Source of the DNA: Paracoccaceae bacterium
Lineage (GTDB): Bacteria > Pseudomonadota > Alphaproteobacteria > Rhodobacterales > Rhodobacteraceae
Reading direction: 5' to 3'
Assembly (NCBI GenBank): GCA_024642725.1
Contig: JAHEAO010000020.1
Location: 1-48,735 of the forward strand
Length of the DNA stretch: 48,735 bases
This document shows positions 35,884 to 43,462 of this stretch, in pieces (within the stretch, counting starts at the first letter, position 1; the number at the start of each line of letters is the position of its first letter). Below the pieces are notes generated by a model. The model worked only from the letters and a program-made list of their open reading frames with translations. It was not told where the DNA came from and made no database searches. A program made the position numbers and the translations under genes.

Positions 35884-36519
35884 ATGGGTGAAATCAAAAG
35901 CGGTCAAAAGGATGCCTATCAGCTGATCCTTGACGCAATCGATACCGGGACATACCGCCCCGGTGATCGCCTTGTGGAAAGCGAACTGGCCGAAAGATTT
36001 GGGGTTTCGCGCACGCCGATCCGCGAAGCCCTGCAGCGGCTGGAAACCCAGTCCATGCTGGCCCGCGACGGGCGCAGCCTGATCGTGGCATCGCTCGATC
36101 ATAACCAGCTGGCCGAACTTTACGTCGTCAGGACAGAGCTTGAAGGGCTGGCCGCACGGCTTGCCGCCCGCCACGCGACCCCGGAAGAGGTCCGGGTGCT
36201 GCGCGGCATGGTCGAAGATGACCGGAAGATCGTGAAGGACCCAAAGGCCCTGTCGCGCGCCAACCGTCGGTTCCACAAGCAGATCCACCTCGCGTCCCAT
36301 AACCGCTACCTGGTGCAGCAACTCGATCTCGTGCACAGGTCGATGGCGCTATTGGCGACGACCTCGCTTGCCGTCGAAGGGCGGGGGGCGGCGGCACTGA
36401 CCGAACATGACAAGATCGTCGCGGCGATCGAGGCCGGTGACGGGGATGCCGCCTATCGCGCGCTCAAGGATCACATCTCACAGGCTTTCGAAACGCGCCT
36501 CAAAGTGGGATCGGACTGA
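35884..36519 (+). CDS. GntR-family regulator, FCD (FadR-like) subgroup
   Basis: The 211-residue protein has a GntR winged helix (YQLILDAIDTGTYRPGDRLV, ESELAERFGVSRTPIREALQ, LETQSMLARDGRSLIV) followed by an all-helical FCD effector domain with YVVRTELEGLAARLAARHAT and NRRFHKQIHLASHN, including the His residues that bind metal in this group. FCD regulators respond to organic acids or sugar acids. The ATG at 35884 follows GAAGGGAGA. Its last 42 bases overlap, in convergent orientation, the 3' end of the glycosyltransferase gene. The regulated genes are not obvious. Confidence 0.93.
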   Translation: MGEIKSGQKDAYQLILDAIDTGTYRPGDRLVESELAERFGVSRTPIREALQRLETQSMLARDGRSLIVASLDHNQLAELYVVRTELEGLAARLAARHATPEEVRVLRGMVEDDRKIVKDPKALSRANRRFHKQIHLASHNRYLVQQLDLVHRSMALLATTSLAVEGRGAAALTEHDKIVAAIEAGDGDAAYRALKDHISQAFETRLKVGSD

Positions 36520-38445
36520 CCCCGGGGCCGGTTTGCGGGCCTGCGGGGCAAGGCCGGTCCCGGCCATCGCCTGACCATGAGCGGTCTTGTCCCAGTAGAA
36601 CGGTTTGACGATCATTTCCCAGATGCCCTTGTAGCCGGCGACCGCCGCGAGGGGAAAATAGACATGCATCGCCAGAACCCAGGGCCAGAGGCCCCGGTGA
36701 CGGGTGGCCGCGATCCCGAGAATGCCGATGCCCAGAGTGATGGCCTCTGCGATCAGAAACAGCCCTGTCAGCAGGCCAAGGCCAAAGGGACCAAGACTGG
36801 CGCTCAGCGGATGGTGCAGCCCCAGCGGAATGGCCCAGAAGGTCCAGAGCACCGGGGCCAGAACGAACTGCGACAAGGTCCCGAGAAACAGCAACTGCAC
36901 GCCAACGAACCGACGCAAGCCAAGGTCTGCAAGCAGCTTTCGGGGGGATCGCATATGGACCGCCCAGGTGATCGCATATCCCTTGATCCAGCGCGATCGC
37001 TGCTTGATCCAGGGCCACAGGCGGCAATTCGCTTCTTCGGCGGTGACGCTGTTGATCAGTTCGGTGCGGTAGCCATGGCGGGCCAGCCGGACGCCGAGGT
37101 CTGCATCTTCGGTGACGTTATGCGCGTCCCAGCCGCCAAGTTCTTCAAGCACCGAACGGCGCAGGAACAGGGTCGTGCCGCCGAGCGGAACGACGAAGCC
37201 AAGCCGCGCCAACCCCGGCAGCACGACCCGGAACCAGGTGGCGTATTCGATGGTAAAGCAGCGCGACAGCCAATTGGCCTTGGGGTTGTAGAAATCGAGA
37301 ATGCCCTGAATGCAGGCCAGATCGTCACCACTGTCGTGGAACCGGCGGACAATCCGGTGGATCTGGTCCGGCTCGGGGGCGTCTTCCGCGTCATAGACGC
37401 CGATGATCGAGCCGCGGCAGAAATCCAGCGCATAATTCAATGCGCGGGGTTTGGTCTTCAACAAGCCGCGGGGCACGATGATCTGGCGCATCCAGCGGGG
37501 CAGGTTGGCGGAACTCAGGGCAGCCTGCGTGATCGTGTCGTCCTCCTCCACGACCAGACAGATGTCGATCAGTTCTTTGGGGTAGGTCAGCCTCGATAGC
37601 CGCAAAACCAGCCGCGCCACGATCTCGCGTTCCCGAAAAAGCGGCACCATGATCGAAACCATCGGCAACCGCCGCGCCTTGCCGCGATGCCGCCACGATA
37701 CGAAGCGCGGGGTTTCTTCATCGCCGGAACGCAGCGATGCGATTGCGCTCGCGGTCTTCAGCGCGGTGTTCATCACCAATGCGGCCACCGCCCAAAGGCT
37801 GAGCAAAAGCAGGGTGGTCTGCGCCGAAACGATCACGCCGATCACAAGCGCAAGCAGCGCTGCAAAGACCAGCAATCCCATCGAGGTTTTGTTCCAGTCA
37901 CGGCAGCTTTCACTGGCGTCGACGCGGGTTTCTGCGCGCGTTGCCAAGCGGCGACGGCGCACGGACAGGAGCGCGGACTGGATATCGCGCTCGGGCGCGA
38001 CGGCCAACAGGACGCGCCCCAGACTTTCCGGCAGCGCCGCACGCAGGCGCCCGAAATCCTCCGGTCGGCTCGACGCAATGACGATCGCGCCGCCAACCGG
38101 CTTCCATGGAACGATGCCTTCTCGCAGGCAAAAGTCCGGACCGATCCGATCGATGAGACGGGCATCGGCAGGGGTGGCCTCGAAATCTGCGACCTGACAG
38201 TCGAACTGAACGGCAAGCCCGCGGTAAAGCCCGGATTCGGACACCATGCCATGGGCGATCAGAATGTCGCCGAATTTTGCGTCTTCGCGCGCGCCCAGCG
38301 CCAGCGCCTTGATCAGATCACCGGCGGACAGTTCACCGAGTTCGACCAGAATCTGGCCCAGCAGCCGTTTGCGGTCGCCCGGGAAGAGGACCAGAGGCGA
38401 GAGCGGCAAAGCCGTTATTCGATCGGGATCCGTTCGGGTGTTCAT
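36478..38445 (-). CDS. Glycosyltransferase family 2 protein with N-terminal MshEN/GspE-N-like domain
   Basis: Residues about 25-165 form a T2SSE_N/MshEN-like domain: LLGQILVELGELSAGDLIKA and KFGDILIAHGMVSESGLYRG are the two tandem L-G-x-x-L...G motifs that bind c-di-GMP in MshE. Two membrane segments follow (about 190-235). The GT2 catalytic domain contains VSIMVPLFREREIV, LVVEEDDT, YDAEDAPEPDQ, FFLRR-like text (TLFLRRSVLEELGGWD), TEDADLGVRL and the QxxRW-type RSRWIKGYA. Three to four further membrane segments end the protein. It probably makes or exports a polysaccharide at the inner membrane. A CtrA-type site lies 51 bases upstream of the start. The 3' end overlaps the GntR gene by 42 bases. 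Confidence 0.88.
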   Translation of the reverse strand: MNTRTDPDRITALPLSPLVLFPGDRKRLLGQILVELGELSAGDLIKALALGAREDAKFGDILIAHGMVSESGLYRGLAVQFDCQVADFEATPADARLIDRIGPDFCLREGIVPWKPVGGAIVIASSRPEDFGRLRAALPESLGRVLLAVAPERDIQSALLSVRRRRLATRAETRVDASESCRDWNKTSMGLLVFAALLALVIGVIVSAQTTLLLLSLWAVAALVMNTALKTASAIASLRSGDEETPRFVSWRHRGKARRLPMVSIMVPLFREREIVARLVLRLSRLTYPKELIDICLVVEEDDTITQAALSSANLPRWMRQIIVPRGLLKTKPRALNYALDFCRGSIIGVYDAEDAPEPDQIHRIVRRFHDSGDDLACIQGILDFYNPKANWLSRCFTIEYATWFRVVLPGLARLGFVVPLGGTTLFLRRSVLEELGGWDAHNVTEDADLGVRLARHGYRTELINSVTAEEANCRLWPWIKQRSRWIKGYAITWAVHMRSPRKLLADLGLRRFVGVQLLFLGTLSQFVLAPVLWTFWAIPLGLHHPLSASLGPFGLGLLTGLFLIAEAITLGIGILGIAATRHRGLWPWVLAMHVYFPLAAVAGYKGIWEMIVKPFYWDKTAHGQAMAGTGLAPQARKPAPGSVRSHFEARFESL

Positions 38446-38495
38446 GGCAGCGGCCCAAGGGTTGCGGTTCAGCCGCCACCCTCCGCCGTTCAGGG

Positions 38496-38510
38496 TTAAC
38501 GCAAGGTTAA
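38496..38510 (-). promoter_or_regulatory. CtrA-type binding site TTAA-N7-TTAA upstream of the glycosyltransferase
   Basis: TTAACGCAAGGTTAA is an exact match to the CtrA consensus TTAA-N7-TTAA. It lies 51 bases upstream of the glycosyltransferase start codon and just beyond the 3' end of carA. CtrA is the alphaproteobacterial cell-cycle and motility response regulator. Function here is inferred. Confidence 0.55.
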
Positions 38511-38522
38511 GTCTGCGCTACT

Positions 38523-39683
38523 TTATTGCCGGTTTTCAACGGCTTCCACGAAACGCTCGAACAGGTAATAGCTGTCCTGCGGCCCCGGGCTGGCTTCGGG
38601 ATGATACTGGACCGAAAAGACCGGACGGTCTGTCATCCGGATGCCGCAGTTCGATCCGTCAAAGAGACTGACATGGGTTTCCTTGACCCCGTCCGGCAGC
38701 GTCTGGCTGTCCACGGTGAAGCCGTGGTTCATCGACGTGATTTCGACCTTGCCCGTTTCCAGATCCTTCACCGGATGGTTGGCGCCATGATGACCGTGGT
38801 TCATCTTGATGGTCGAGGCGCCAAGCGCCAGCGCAAGCATCTGATGTCCAAGGCAAATTCCGAAGACCGGCAGGTCGGTGCGATCCAGGATCTCGCGGAT
38901 CATCGGCACCGCGTATTCGCCGGTTGCCGCCGGGTCGCCGGGGCCGTTCGACAGGAAGACCCCTGCCGGATCATGGGCCAGCACCTCGTCGGCGGTGGCG
39001 GTCGCGGGCAAGACGATCACATCGCAGCCCGCCGAAGCCAGACAGCGCAGGATGTTCCGCTTGGCGCCGTAGTCCAGCGCGACAACGCGATGCCCCTTGG
39101 TCTTTCGGGCGCTGTAGCCATCGGGCCACGCCCATTTCATCTCGTTCCAGCTGTAAGACTGGGCGCAGGTGACGTCCTTTGCAAGGTCAAGGCCGACCAG
39201 ACCGGGGAACCCGCGCGCCGCTGCAACAAGCGCTTCGATGTCGAAATTGCCCTCGGGATCATGGGCCAGCGCCACATGGGGCGCGCCCTGCTGCCGGATG
39301 GCCCGGGTCAGCCGCCGCGTGTCCAGCCCGCCAATGCCGATCCGACCCCGCCGGGCCAACCACGCGGTCAGGTTTTCTGTTGCACGCCAATTGCTTGGCT
39401 CGGTCGGGTCCCATTTCACGACCATCCCAGCCGCCACCGGTTCGGCGGTCTCGTCATCCTCGGGATTAACGCCGACATTGCCGATATGGGGGAAGGTGAA
39501 TGTCACCACCTGACCGGCGTAGGACGGGTCGGTCATGATCTCCTGATAGCCCGTCATAGCCGTGTTGAAGCACAGTTCCGCGACGGTCTGGCCGGTTGCG
39601 CCGAAACCTTCGCCGTAGAACAGGGTGCCATCTGCCAAAGCAAGGCAGGCTGTCGGTTTCCGGACTGCGGCTGCGGATGGCAT
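38523..39683 (-). CDS. carA: Carbamoyl-phosphate synthase small subunit
   Basis: The 386-residue protein is the glutamine amidotransferase subunit that feeds ammonia to CarB for arginine and pyrimidine synthesis. N-terminal signatures are LALADGTLFYGEGFGATG, CFNTAMTGYQEIMTDPSYAGQ and IGGLDTRRLTRAIR. The class I amidotransferase domain has VVALDYGAKRNILRCL, FLSNGPGDPAA, the catalytic Cys in VFGICLGHQMLALALG and SVQYHPEASPGPQDS. The start ATG follows GAGGAG. A good promoter lies 30 bases upstream and the yqeY gene diverges from it; carA-yqeY divergence is common in alphaproteobacteria. Confidence 0.98.
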   Translation of the reverse strand: MPSAAAVRKPTACLALADGTLFYGEGFGATGQTVAELCFNTAMTGYQEIMTDPSYAGQVVTFTFPHIGNVGVNPEDDETAEPVAAGMVVKWDPTEPSNWRATENLTAWLARRGRIGIGGLDTRRLTRAIRQQGAPHVALAHDPEGNFDIEALVAAARGFPGLVGLDLAKDVTCAQSYSWNEMKWAWPDGYSARKTKGHRVVALDYGAKRNILRCLASAGCDVIVLPATATADEVLAHDPAGVFLSNGPGDPAATGEYAVPMIREILDRTDLPVFGICLGHQMLALALGASTIKMNHGHHGANHPVKDLETGKVEITSMNHGFTVDSQTLPDGVKETHVSLFDGSNCGIRMTDRPVFSVQYHPEASPGPQDSYYLFERFVEAVENRQ

Positions 39684-39712
39684 GAGCGACTCCTCGGGGC
39701 TGAATTGGACGG

Positions 39713-39741
39713 AACCTAGGGAAAGGGCGGGTGCGGGTCAA
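39713..39741 (-). promoter_or_regulatory. Sigma-70-type promoter of carA
   Basis: On the minus strand TTGACC (-35, 39741-39736) and TAGGTT (-10, 39718-39713) are 17 bases apart. The predicted start site is about 23 bases before the carA ATG, with GAGGAG between. Confidence 0.55.
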
Positions 39742-39865
39742 GGCCACGAGTAATTTTGCCTTACGTAACGATTTCAATAACTTATAGGAAATATCCCCTG
39801 TTGTCAGCGCTGTCATGGCGCGATATGTTCGGGACTTCGGCAAAACCCTGGGGATAGGACAACCG

Positions 39866-40324
39866 ATGGATCTGCGCAGCCGCATCAGCGATGCACTCAA
39901 ATCTGCCATGAAAGCGAAGGAGGCCGAACGTCTTTCGACGTTGCGCCTGATCAATGCGGCCATCAAGGACCGCGACATTGCCCTGCGCAGCGACGGCGGC
40001 GACGACACGGTCGGAGACGCCGAAGTGCTTCAGATTCTTGGCAAGATGGTCAAGCAGCGCAACGAAAGCGCGCGCGCCTATGAAGAGGGCGGCCGGCTGG
40101 AACTGGCGGACAAGGAACGCGCCGAAATCGGTGTGATCGAAGAATTCCTGCCGCGACAGTTGAACGACGATGAAGTCGAGGCCGCAGTCGAGACCGCGAT
40201 CAAGGAAACCGAAGCCGAATCGATCCGCGACATGGGCAAGGTGATGGGCGCGCTCAAGGCCAGATATACCGGTCAGATGGATTTCGGCGCGGTCGGCCCG
40301 ATGATCAAGGACCGGCTCGGCTAG
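39866..40324 (+). CDS. yqeY: GatB/YqeY-family protein
   Basis: The 152-residue protein matches YqeY: DLRSRISDALKSAMKAKEAE, LSTLRLINAAIKDRDIA, ILGKMVKQRNESARAYEEGGR, EIGVIEEFLPRQL and the C-terminal RDMGKVMGALKARYTGQMD, MIKDRL. It resembles the tail domain of GatB, the amidotransferase subunit that binds Asn/Gln-tRNA, but its own role is not established. The ATG at 39866 was chosen over the upstream frame at 39815. It diverges from carA. Its stop overlaps the stop of the convergent HxlR gene by four bases. Confidence 0.95.
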   Translation: MDLRSRISDALKSAMKAKEAERLSTLRLINAAIKDRDIALRSDGGDDTVGDAEVLQILGKMVKQRNESARAYEEGGRLELADKERAEIGVIEEFLPRQLNDDEVEAAVETAIKETEAESIRDMGKVMGALKARYTGQMDFGAVGPMIKDRLG

Positions 40325-41013
40325 GGCACCAGCTTTTTCTGTTTCGCGAAGGGGCTCAGGCCAAGCCAGACCTGCATCGTGTCGGCCACGGCGCGTGATC
40401 CGATCAGTTCCAGTTTTTCCTCTTCGCTCTGGACAGTGGCAAGGCCCATCCAGATTGCGGTCATCGTGCGCAGGTCGGTGCTGACGTAGAGATCGATCTC
40501 GAACCCGGGATCCGACCAGCACAGATCGACCGCCCCGTCGCGCTCGATGACCAGCCACCACAGGTTTTTGGTGGACGGCAGATCCGAGTATAGAAACTGA
40601 ACCACCGTACGCTGGTCCGGCAGCGGCGTGGGGTTGAGGTTGCGGCGCATGTCCCACATCAGCAGCGACGGGTCGAGGTTGCGCAGAGAAAGCGACGATT
40701 CGACCCATTTCTGGCCCCAGACCCCCATTGCCTCGACCACGGAACGCAGGTCTTTGCCAGCTTCGGTCAGGTGATATTCGTAGATTCCGCGTTCCGAGGG
40801 CAGGGCGCGGCGTTCGATCACGCCTGCCTGTTCCAGTTCCTTCAGGCGCGTCGAAAGCAGGGCCGGTGACATCTTGGGCACGCCGCGGCGCAAGTCGTTG
40901 AACCGGGTGGTCCCGGCGACGAGTTCTCGCATCAGAACCATCGTCCACCTTGTGCACAGCACTTCCGCGGCCATCGCGACCGGACAGAATTGTTTGTAGC
41001 CCGCCTGAGACAT
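40321..41013 (-). CDS. HxlR-family regulator with C-terminal sterol-carrier-like domain
   Basis: The 230-residue protein starts with an HxlR winged helix: KQFCPVAMAAEVLCTRWTMVL (with the conserved Cys and W), RELVAGTTRFNDLRRGVPKM, SPALLSTRLKELEQAGVI and YEYHLTEAGKDL. The C-terminal 110 residues (from about 115) are an added domain that resembles the SCP2/sterol-carrier fold found in some HxlR proteins; this is inferred. HxlR proteins usually sense reactive electrophiles through the N-terminal Cys. It diverges from a DUF1330 gene, and the region between holds a TTCAG-AAA-CTGAA inverted repeat. Confidence 0.88.
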   Translation of the reverse strand: MSQAGYKQFCPVAMAAEVLCTRWTMVLMRELVAGTTRFNDLRRGVPKMSPALLSTRLKELEQAGVIERRALPSERGIYEYHLTEAGKDLRSVVEAMGVWGQKWVESSLSLRNLDPSLLMWDMRRNLNPTPLPDQRTVVQFLYSDLPSTKNLWWLVIERDGAVDLCWSDPGFEIDLYVSTDLRTMTAIWMGLATVQSEEEKLELIGSRAVADTMQVWLGLSPFAKQKKLVP

Positions 41014-41067
41014 CAGATCCTCCTGTCATGTCGTTCGACCTTAAGGCACCCGCCTTCGCCGGGCTAG

Positions 41068-41093
41068 TTCAGAAACTGAATCCGGTGGTTCAG
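41068..41093. promoter_or_regulatory. Inverted repeat TTCAG-AAA-CTGAA plus third TTCAG, candidate operator
   Basis: TTCAG (41068-41072) and CTGAA (41076-41080) flank AAA, and another TTCAG starts at 41089, 21 bases (two helix turns) after the first. It lies between the divergent HxlR and DUF1330 genes, so it is a candidate HxlR operator. Confidence 0.4.
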
Positions 41094-41189
41094 TCCCGGA
41101 ACTGGATGCGGGTGCGGCCCTTGCCCGATGGTGACAGGGCAGGTCCGGACCATTGGGGTCAAGGACACCAAAAGCGAAGGGCGAAACCG

Positions 41190-41516
41190 ATGAGCGTTTT
41201 TCTTATTGCGGATATCAAAGTCACCGATGACAGCTGGGTTCCCGATTATGCGACCCATGTCCACAACCTCGTCAAGAAGCATGGCGGCAGATACCTGTCG
41301 CGAAGCGGCAATATCCGCACCCTTGAAGGGCCGGACAAGGACAGCACGCTGATTGCGCTGCTTGAGTTTCCCTCGATGGAGGCGATCGACAGATTTGCCG
41401 CCGACCCCGAATACGCGCCCTTCGGCAAAGCGCGTCAGGCCGGAAGCGTCAGTCGCTTCCATGTCATCGACGACACCGATATCGCGGGGGCCATTCCCTA
41501 TCTGAAGGCTGGCTGA
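41190..41516 (+). CDS. DUF1330 family protein
   Basis: The 108-residue protein fits the small DUF1330 alpha/beta-barrel family: FLIADIKVTDDSWVPDYATH, GGRYLSRSGNIRTLEG, LIALLEFPSMEAIDRFAADP and YAPFGKARQAGSVSRFHVID. Family members are dimeric ferredoxin-like proteins of unknown function. The ATG at 41190 begins the conserved part; the open frame runs further upstream through the regulatory region. It is probably controlled by the divergent HxlR regulator. Confidence 0.9.
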   Translation: MSVFLIADIKVTDDSWVPDYATHVHNLVKKHGGRYLSRSGNIRTLEGPDKDSTLIALLEFPSMEAIDRFAADPEYAPFGKARQAGSVSRFHVIDDTDIAGAIPYLKAG

Positions 41517-41520
41517 GGAT

Positions 41521-41537
41521 CGGCGCGCGGCGCGCCG
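41521..41537. terminator. GC hairpin between convergent DUF1330 and dadA genes
   Basis: CGGCGCG (41521-41527) pairs with CGCGCCG (41531-41537) around CGG. It fills most of the 27 bases between the two convergent stops. No T-run is present. Confidence 0.45.
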
Positions 41538-41543
41538 CCCGGC

Positions 41544-42803
41544 TTACTGCCCGTAGCGCGCCGCTGTCAGCCCGTCGAAGGAAATCTCGGGCTCCTTGCC
41601 GCAGACCACATCCGCGACAGCGCGGCCCGATCCGCAGGCCATGGTCCAGCCCAGCGTGCCATGTCCGGTGTTCAGATACAGGTTGTCATAGCGCGTCGCC
41701 CCCATCACCGGGGTGCCGTCCGGCGTCATCGGGCGCAGCCCGGTCCAGCCTTCGGCCTTGCTGATGTCGCCGCCCTTGGGGAAGAGATCGCTGATCACAT
41801 GGCGCACGGTATCGGTGGCATGCGGCCCCAGACGGCCGCTGTATCCGGCGATCTCGGCCGTCCCTGCGACGCGGATGCGGTCGCCAAGCCGGGTGATCGC
41901 GACCTTGTGGGTCTCATCCATGATCGTCGATTGCGGCGCGAAAGCATCGTCGGTGACGGGCAGGGTGACCGAATAGCCCTTGACCGGATAGACCGGCAGC
42001 CGGATGCCGACCGGTTTCAGCACCATCGGGGCATAGCTGCCAAGGGCGCAGACATACTTGTCGCCAGTGATCCGGCCCGCCATCTCGGTATCGACGCCGA
42101 TAACCTTGCCGTCCTCGACCGCGATGCCGCGGATCGACTGGCCATACTGGAACTCGACGCCCATCTCGGCGCATTTGTCGGCAAGCGCCATGGTGAACAT
42201 CCGGCAGTCGCCGGTGCGGTCGGCCAGCAACCGCAGACCGCCGACGAACTTGCCCTTCACCTCGGCCAGCGCCGGTTCAACGGCGATGCAGCCGTCGCGG
42301 TCCAGAACCTCGTAGGGGCTGTCGAACTGGGCCAGAATCTCCTGATCCGCCTTTGACCCTTTCAACTGCTTTTCGGTTCGGAAAAGCTGCAAGGTGCCCT
42401 GTTCGCGGCCATCATATTCGATGCCCGTTTCGGCGATCAGGTCGGGCATGCAGTCGCGGCTGTAATTCGATACCCGGACCATGCGGGCCTTGTTGATCGC
42501 ATAGCTTTCCTCGTTGCAGTTCATCACCATCTGCGCGCCCCATTTCCACATCGTGGGGCTGATCAGCGGCCAGATGAACAGCGGACGGCGCTTCATGAAC
42601 AACCATTTGATGGCTTTCATCGGAATGCCAGGCGCGGCCCAGGGAGAGGTCATGCCATAGGAAAGCTCGCCCGCATTGGCATAGCTCGTCTCAAGCCCCG
42701 GCCCGGCCTGACGGTCCAGCACCGTGACCTCGGCGCCCTGACGTGCAAGATAATAGGCGGTGGTGACGCCGATGACACCGGCCCCCATGACAACAACTCT
42801 CAT
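41544..42803 (-). CDS. dadA: D-amino acid dehydrogenase small subunit
   Basis: The 419-residue flavoprotein oxidises D-amino acids (for example D-alanine) to keto acids and feeds electrons to the respiratory chain. It has the FAD motif VVVMGAGVIGVTTAYYLARQG, GLETSYANAGELSYGMTSPW, GIPMKAIKWLF, GLRLLADRTGDCRMFT and the C-terminal GWTGLRPMTPDGTPVMG and YLNTGHGTLGWTMACGSG, all typical of DadA. No dadX alanine racemase is adjacent. It lies on the same strand as ctaD and the DUF2244 gene but 117 bases behind the latter, so cotranscription is uncertain. Confidence 0.96.
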   Translation of the reverse strand: MRVVVMGAGVIGVTTAYYLARQGAEVTVLDRQAGPGLETSYANAGELSYGMTSPWAAPGIPMKAIKWLFMKRRPLFIWPLISPTMWKWGAQMVMNCNEESYAINKARMVRVSNYSRDCMPDLIAETGIEYDGREQGTLQLFRTEKQLKGSKADQEILAQFDSPYEVLDRDGCIAVEPALAEVKGKFVGGLRLLADRTGDCRMFTMALADKCAEMGVEFQYGQSIRGIAVEDGKVIGVDTEMAGRITGDKYVCALGSYAPMVLKPVGIRLPVYPVKGYSVTLPVTDDAFAPQSTIMDETHKVAITRLGDRIRVAGTAEIAGYSGRLGPHATDTVRHVISDLFPKGGDISKAEGWTGLRPMTPDGTPVMGATRYDNLYLNTGHGTLGWTMACGSGRAVADVVCGKEPEISFDGLTAARYGQ

Positions 42804-42920
42804 CCCGCGGCCTTCCTGTTCGCTGTGTTTCTGCGCCCCACATACAGTCTGGCTTTGCTCGTCCGCAATGATCTTGTGACGGCACGGGTTCCGGCAAGAC
42901 CCGGATTGTCGCGCCCGAAA

Positions 42921-43451
42921 CTAGAGACGCGCCAGCGCCATTGCCAGCCGGTCGTGAAGATCGGCGCGCTCCTCTGGGCTCAGAAAGGCGCCCAGTTCAA
43001 CCTCGCGCCCGCCTCCCGATAGCGTCAGGTAGTATTCCACGGGTCCGCCGGTCTTGCGTATCCCGACCCGGACCCAATGCGGATTGGCCTCCCAGCTTTG
43101 CTGCGGCCCGCGCGGATTGGTGCGCACCAGTTCCGCACGGTCGGACCAGAGCCGCAGCACTTCGGTCAGGGTTCCGTCCTTGTAGCTGCGCTCAAGGAAA
43201 TACCACATCAGCCCCAGCGCCCCCAGAAGGAACGGCAGCAGGCCCCAAAGCGCCAGCGTGCCCAGCAGCGCCAGAAGCGGCACCATGAGCATTCCAAAGG
43301 TGATCAGGATGAACGCCGCAAAGCCGCGCCGCGGCAGCGACCGATGCGGCCACAGCGTGACCTGAACCGCCGGGTCGCTGCCCTCGGCAAAGGAAAAGGC
43401 CCCGGTTTTTGCCGGGGCCCCTTCAGTTCTGTCATCCCATTCGAATGGCAT
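42921..43451 (-). CDS. DUF2244 family membrane protein
   Basis: The 176-residue protein has two hydrophobic segments close together (about residues 46-82, FAAFILITFGMLMVPLLALL and LLPFLLGALGLMWYF) followed by a soluble C-terminal domain with WVRVGIRKTGGPVEYYLTLS and VELGAFLSPEERADLHDRL, which fits DUF2244. The function is unknown. It starts 11 bases after ctaD. Codons 10-20 (GAPAKTGAFSF) are encoded by a perfect intrinsic-terminator hairpin with a T-run, so readthrough from ctaD should be limited. No internal start lies before the conserved region, so the hairpin is truly inside the gene. Confidence 0.87.
   Translation of the reverse strand: MPFEWDDRTEGAPAKTGAFSFAEGSDPAVQVTLWPHRSLPRRGFAAFILITFGMLMVPLLALLGTLALWGLLPFLLGALGLMWYFLERSYKDGTLTEVLRLWSDRAELVRTNPRGPQQSWEANPHWVRVGIRKTGGPVEYYLTLSGGGREVELGAFLSPEERADLHDRLAMALARL
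43394..43423 (-). terminator. Intrinsic terminator of ctaD located within the DUF2244 coding sequence
   Basis: On the minus strand AAGGGGCCCCGG pairs with CCGGGGCCTTTT around CAAAAA; eight G-C pairs form the core. The T-rich run TTTTCCTTT follows. It begins 40 bases after the ctaD stop and 28 bases after the DUF2244 ATG. Confidence 0.85.
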
Positions 43452-43462
43452 TCACAATCGCC

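Noticed and set aside
39787-39798. GGAAATATCCCC as another copy of the dispersed repeat
   Set aside because: Only 12 bases match and the CGCCGGAGG half is absent, so chance similarity cannot be excluded.
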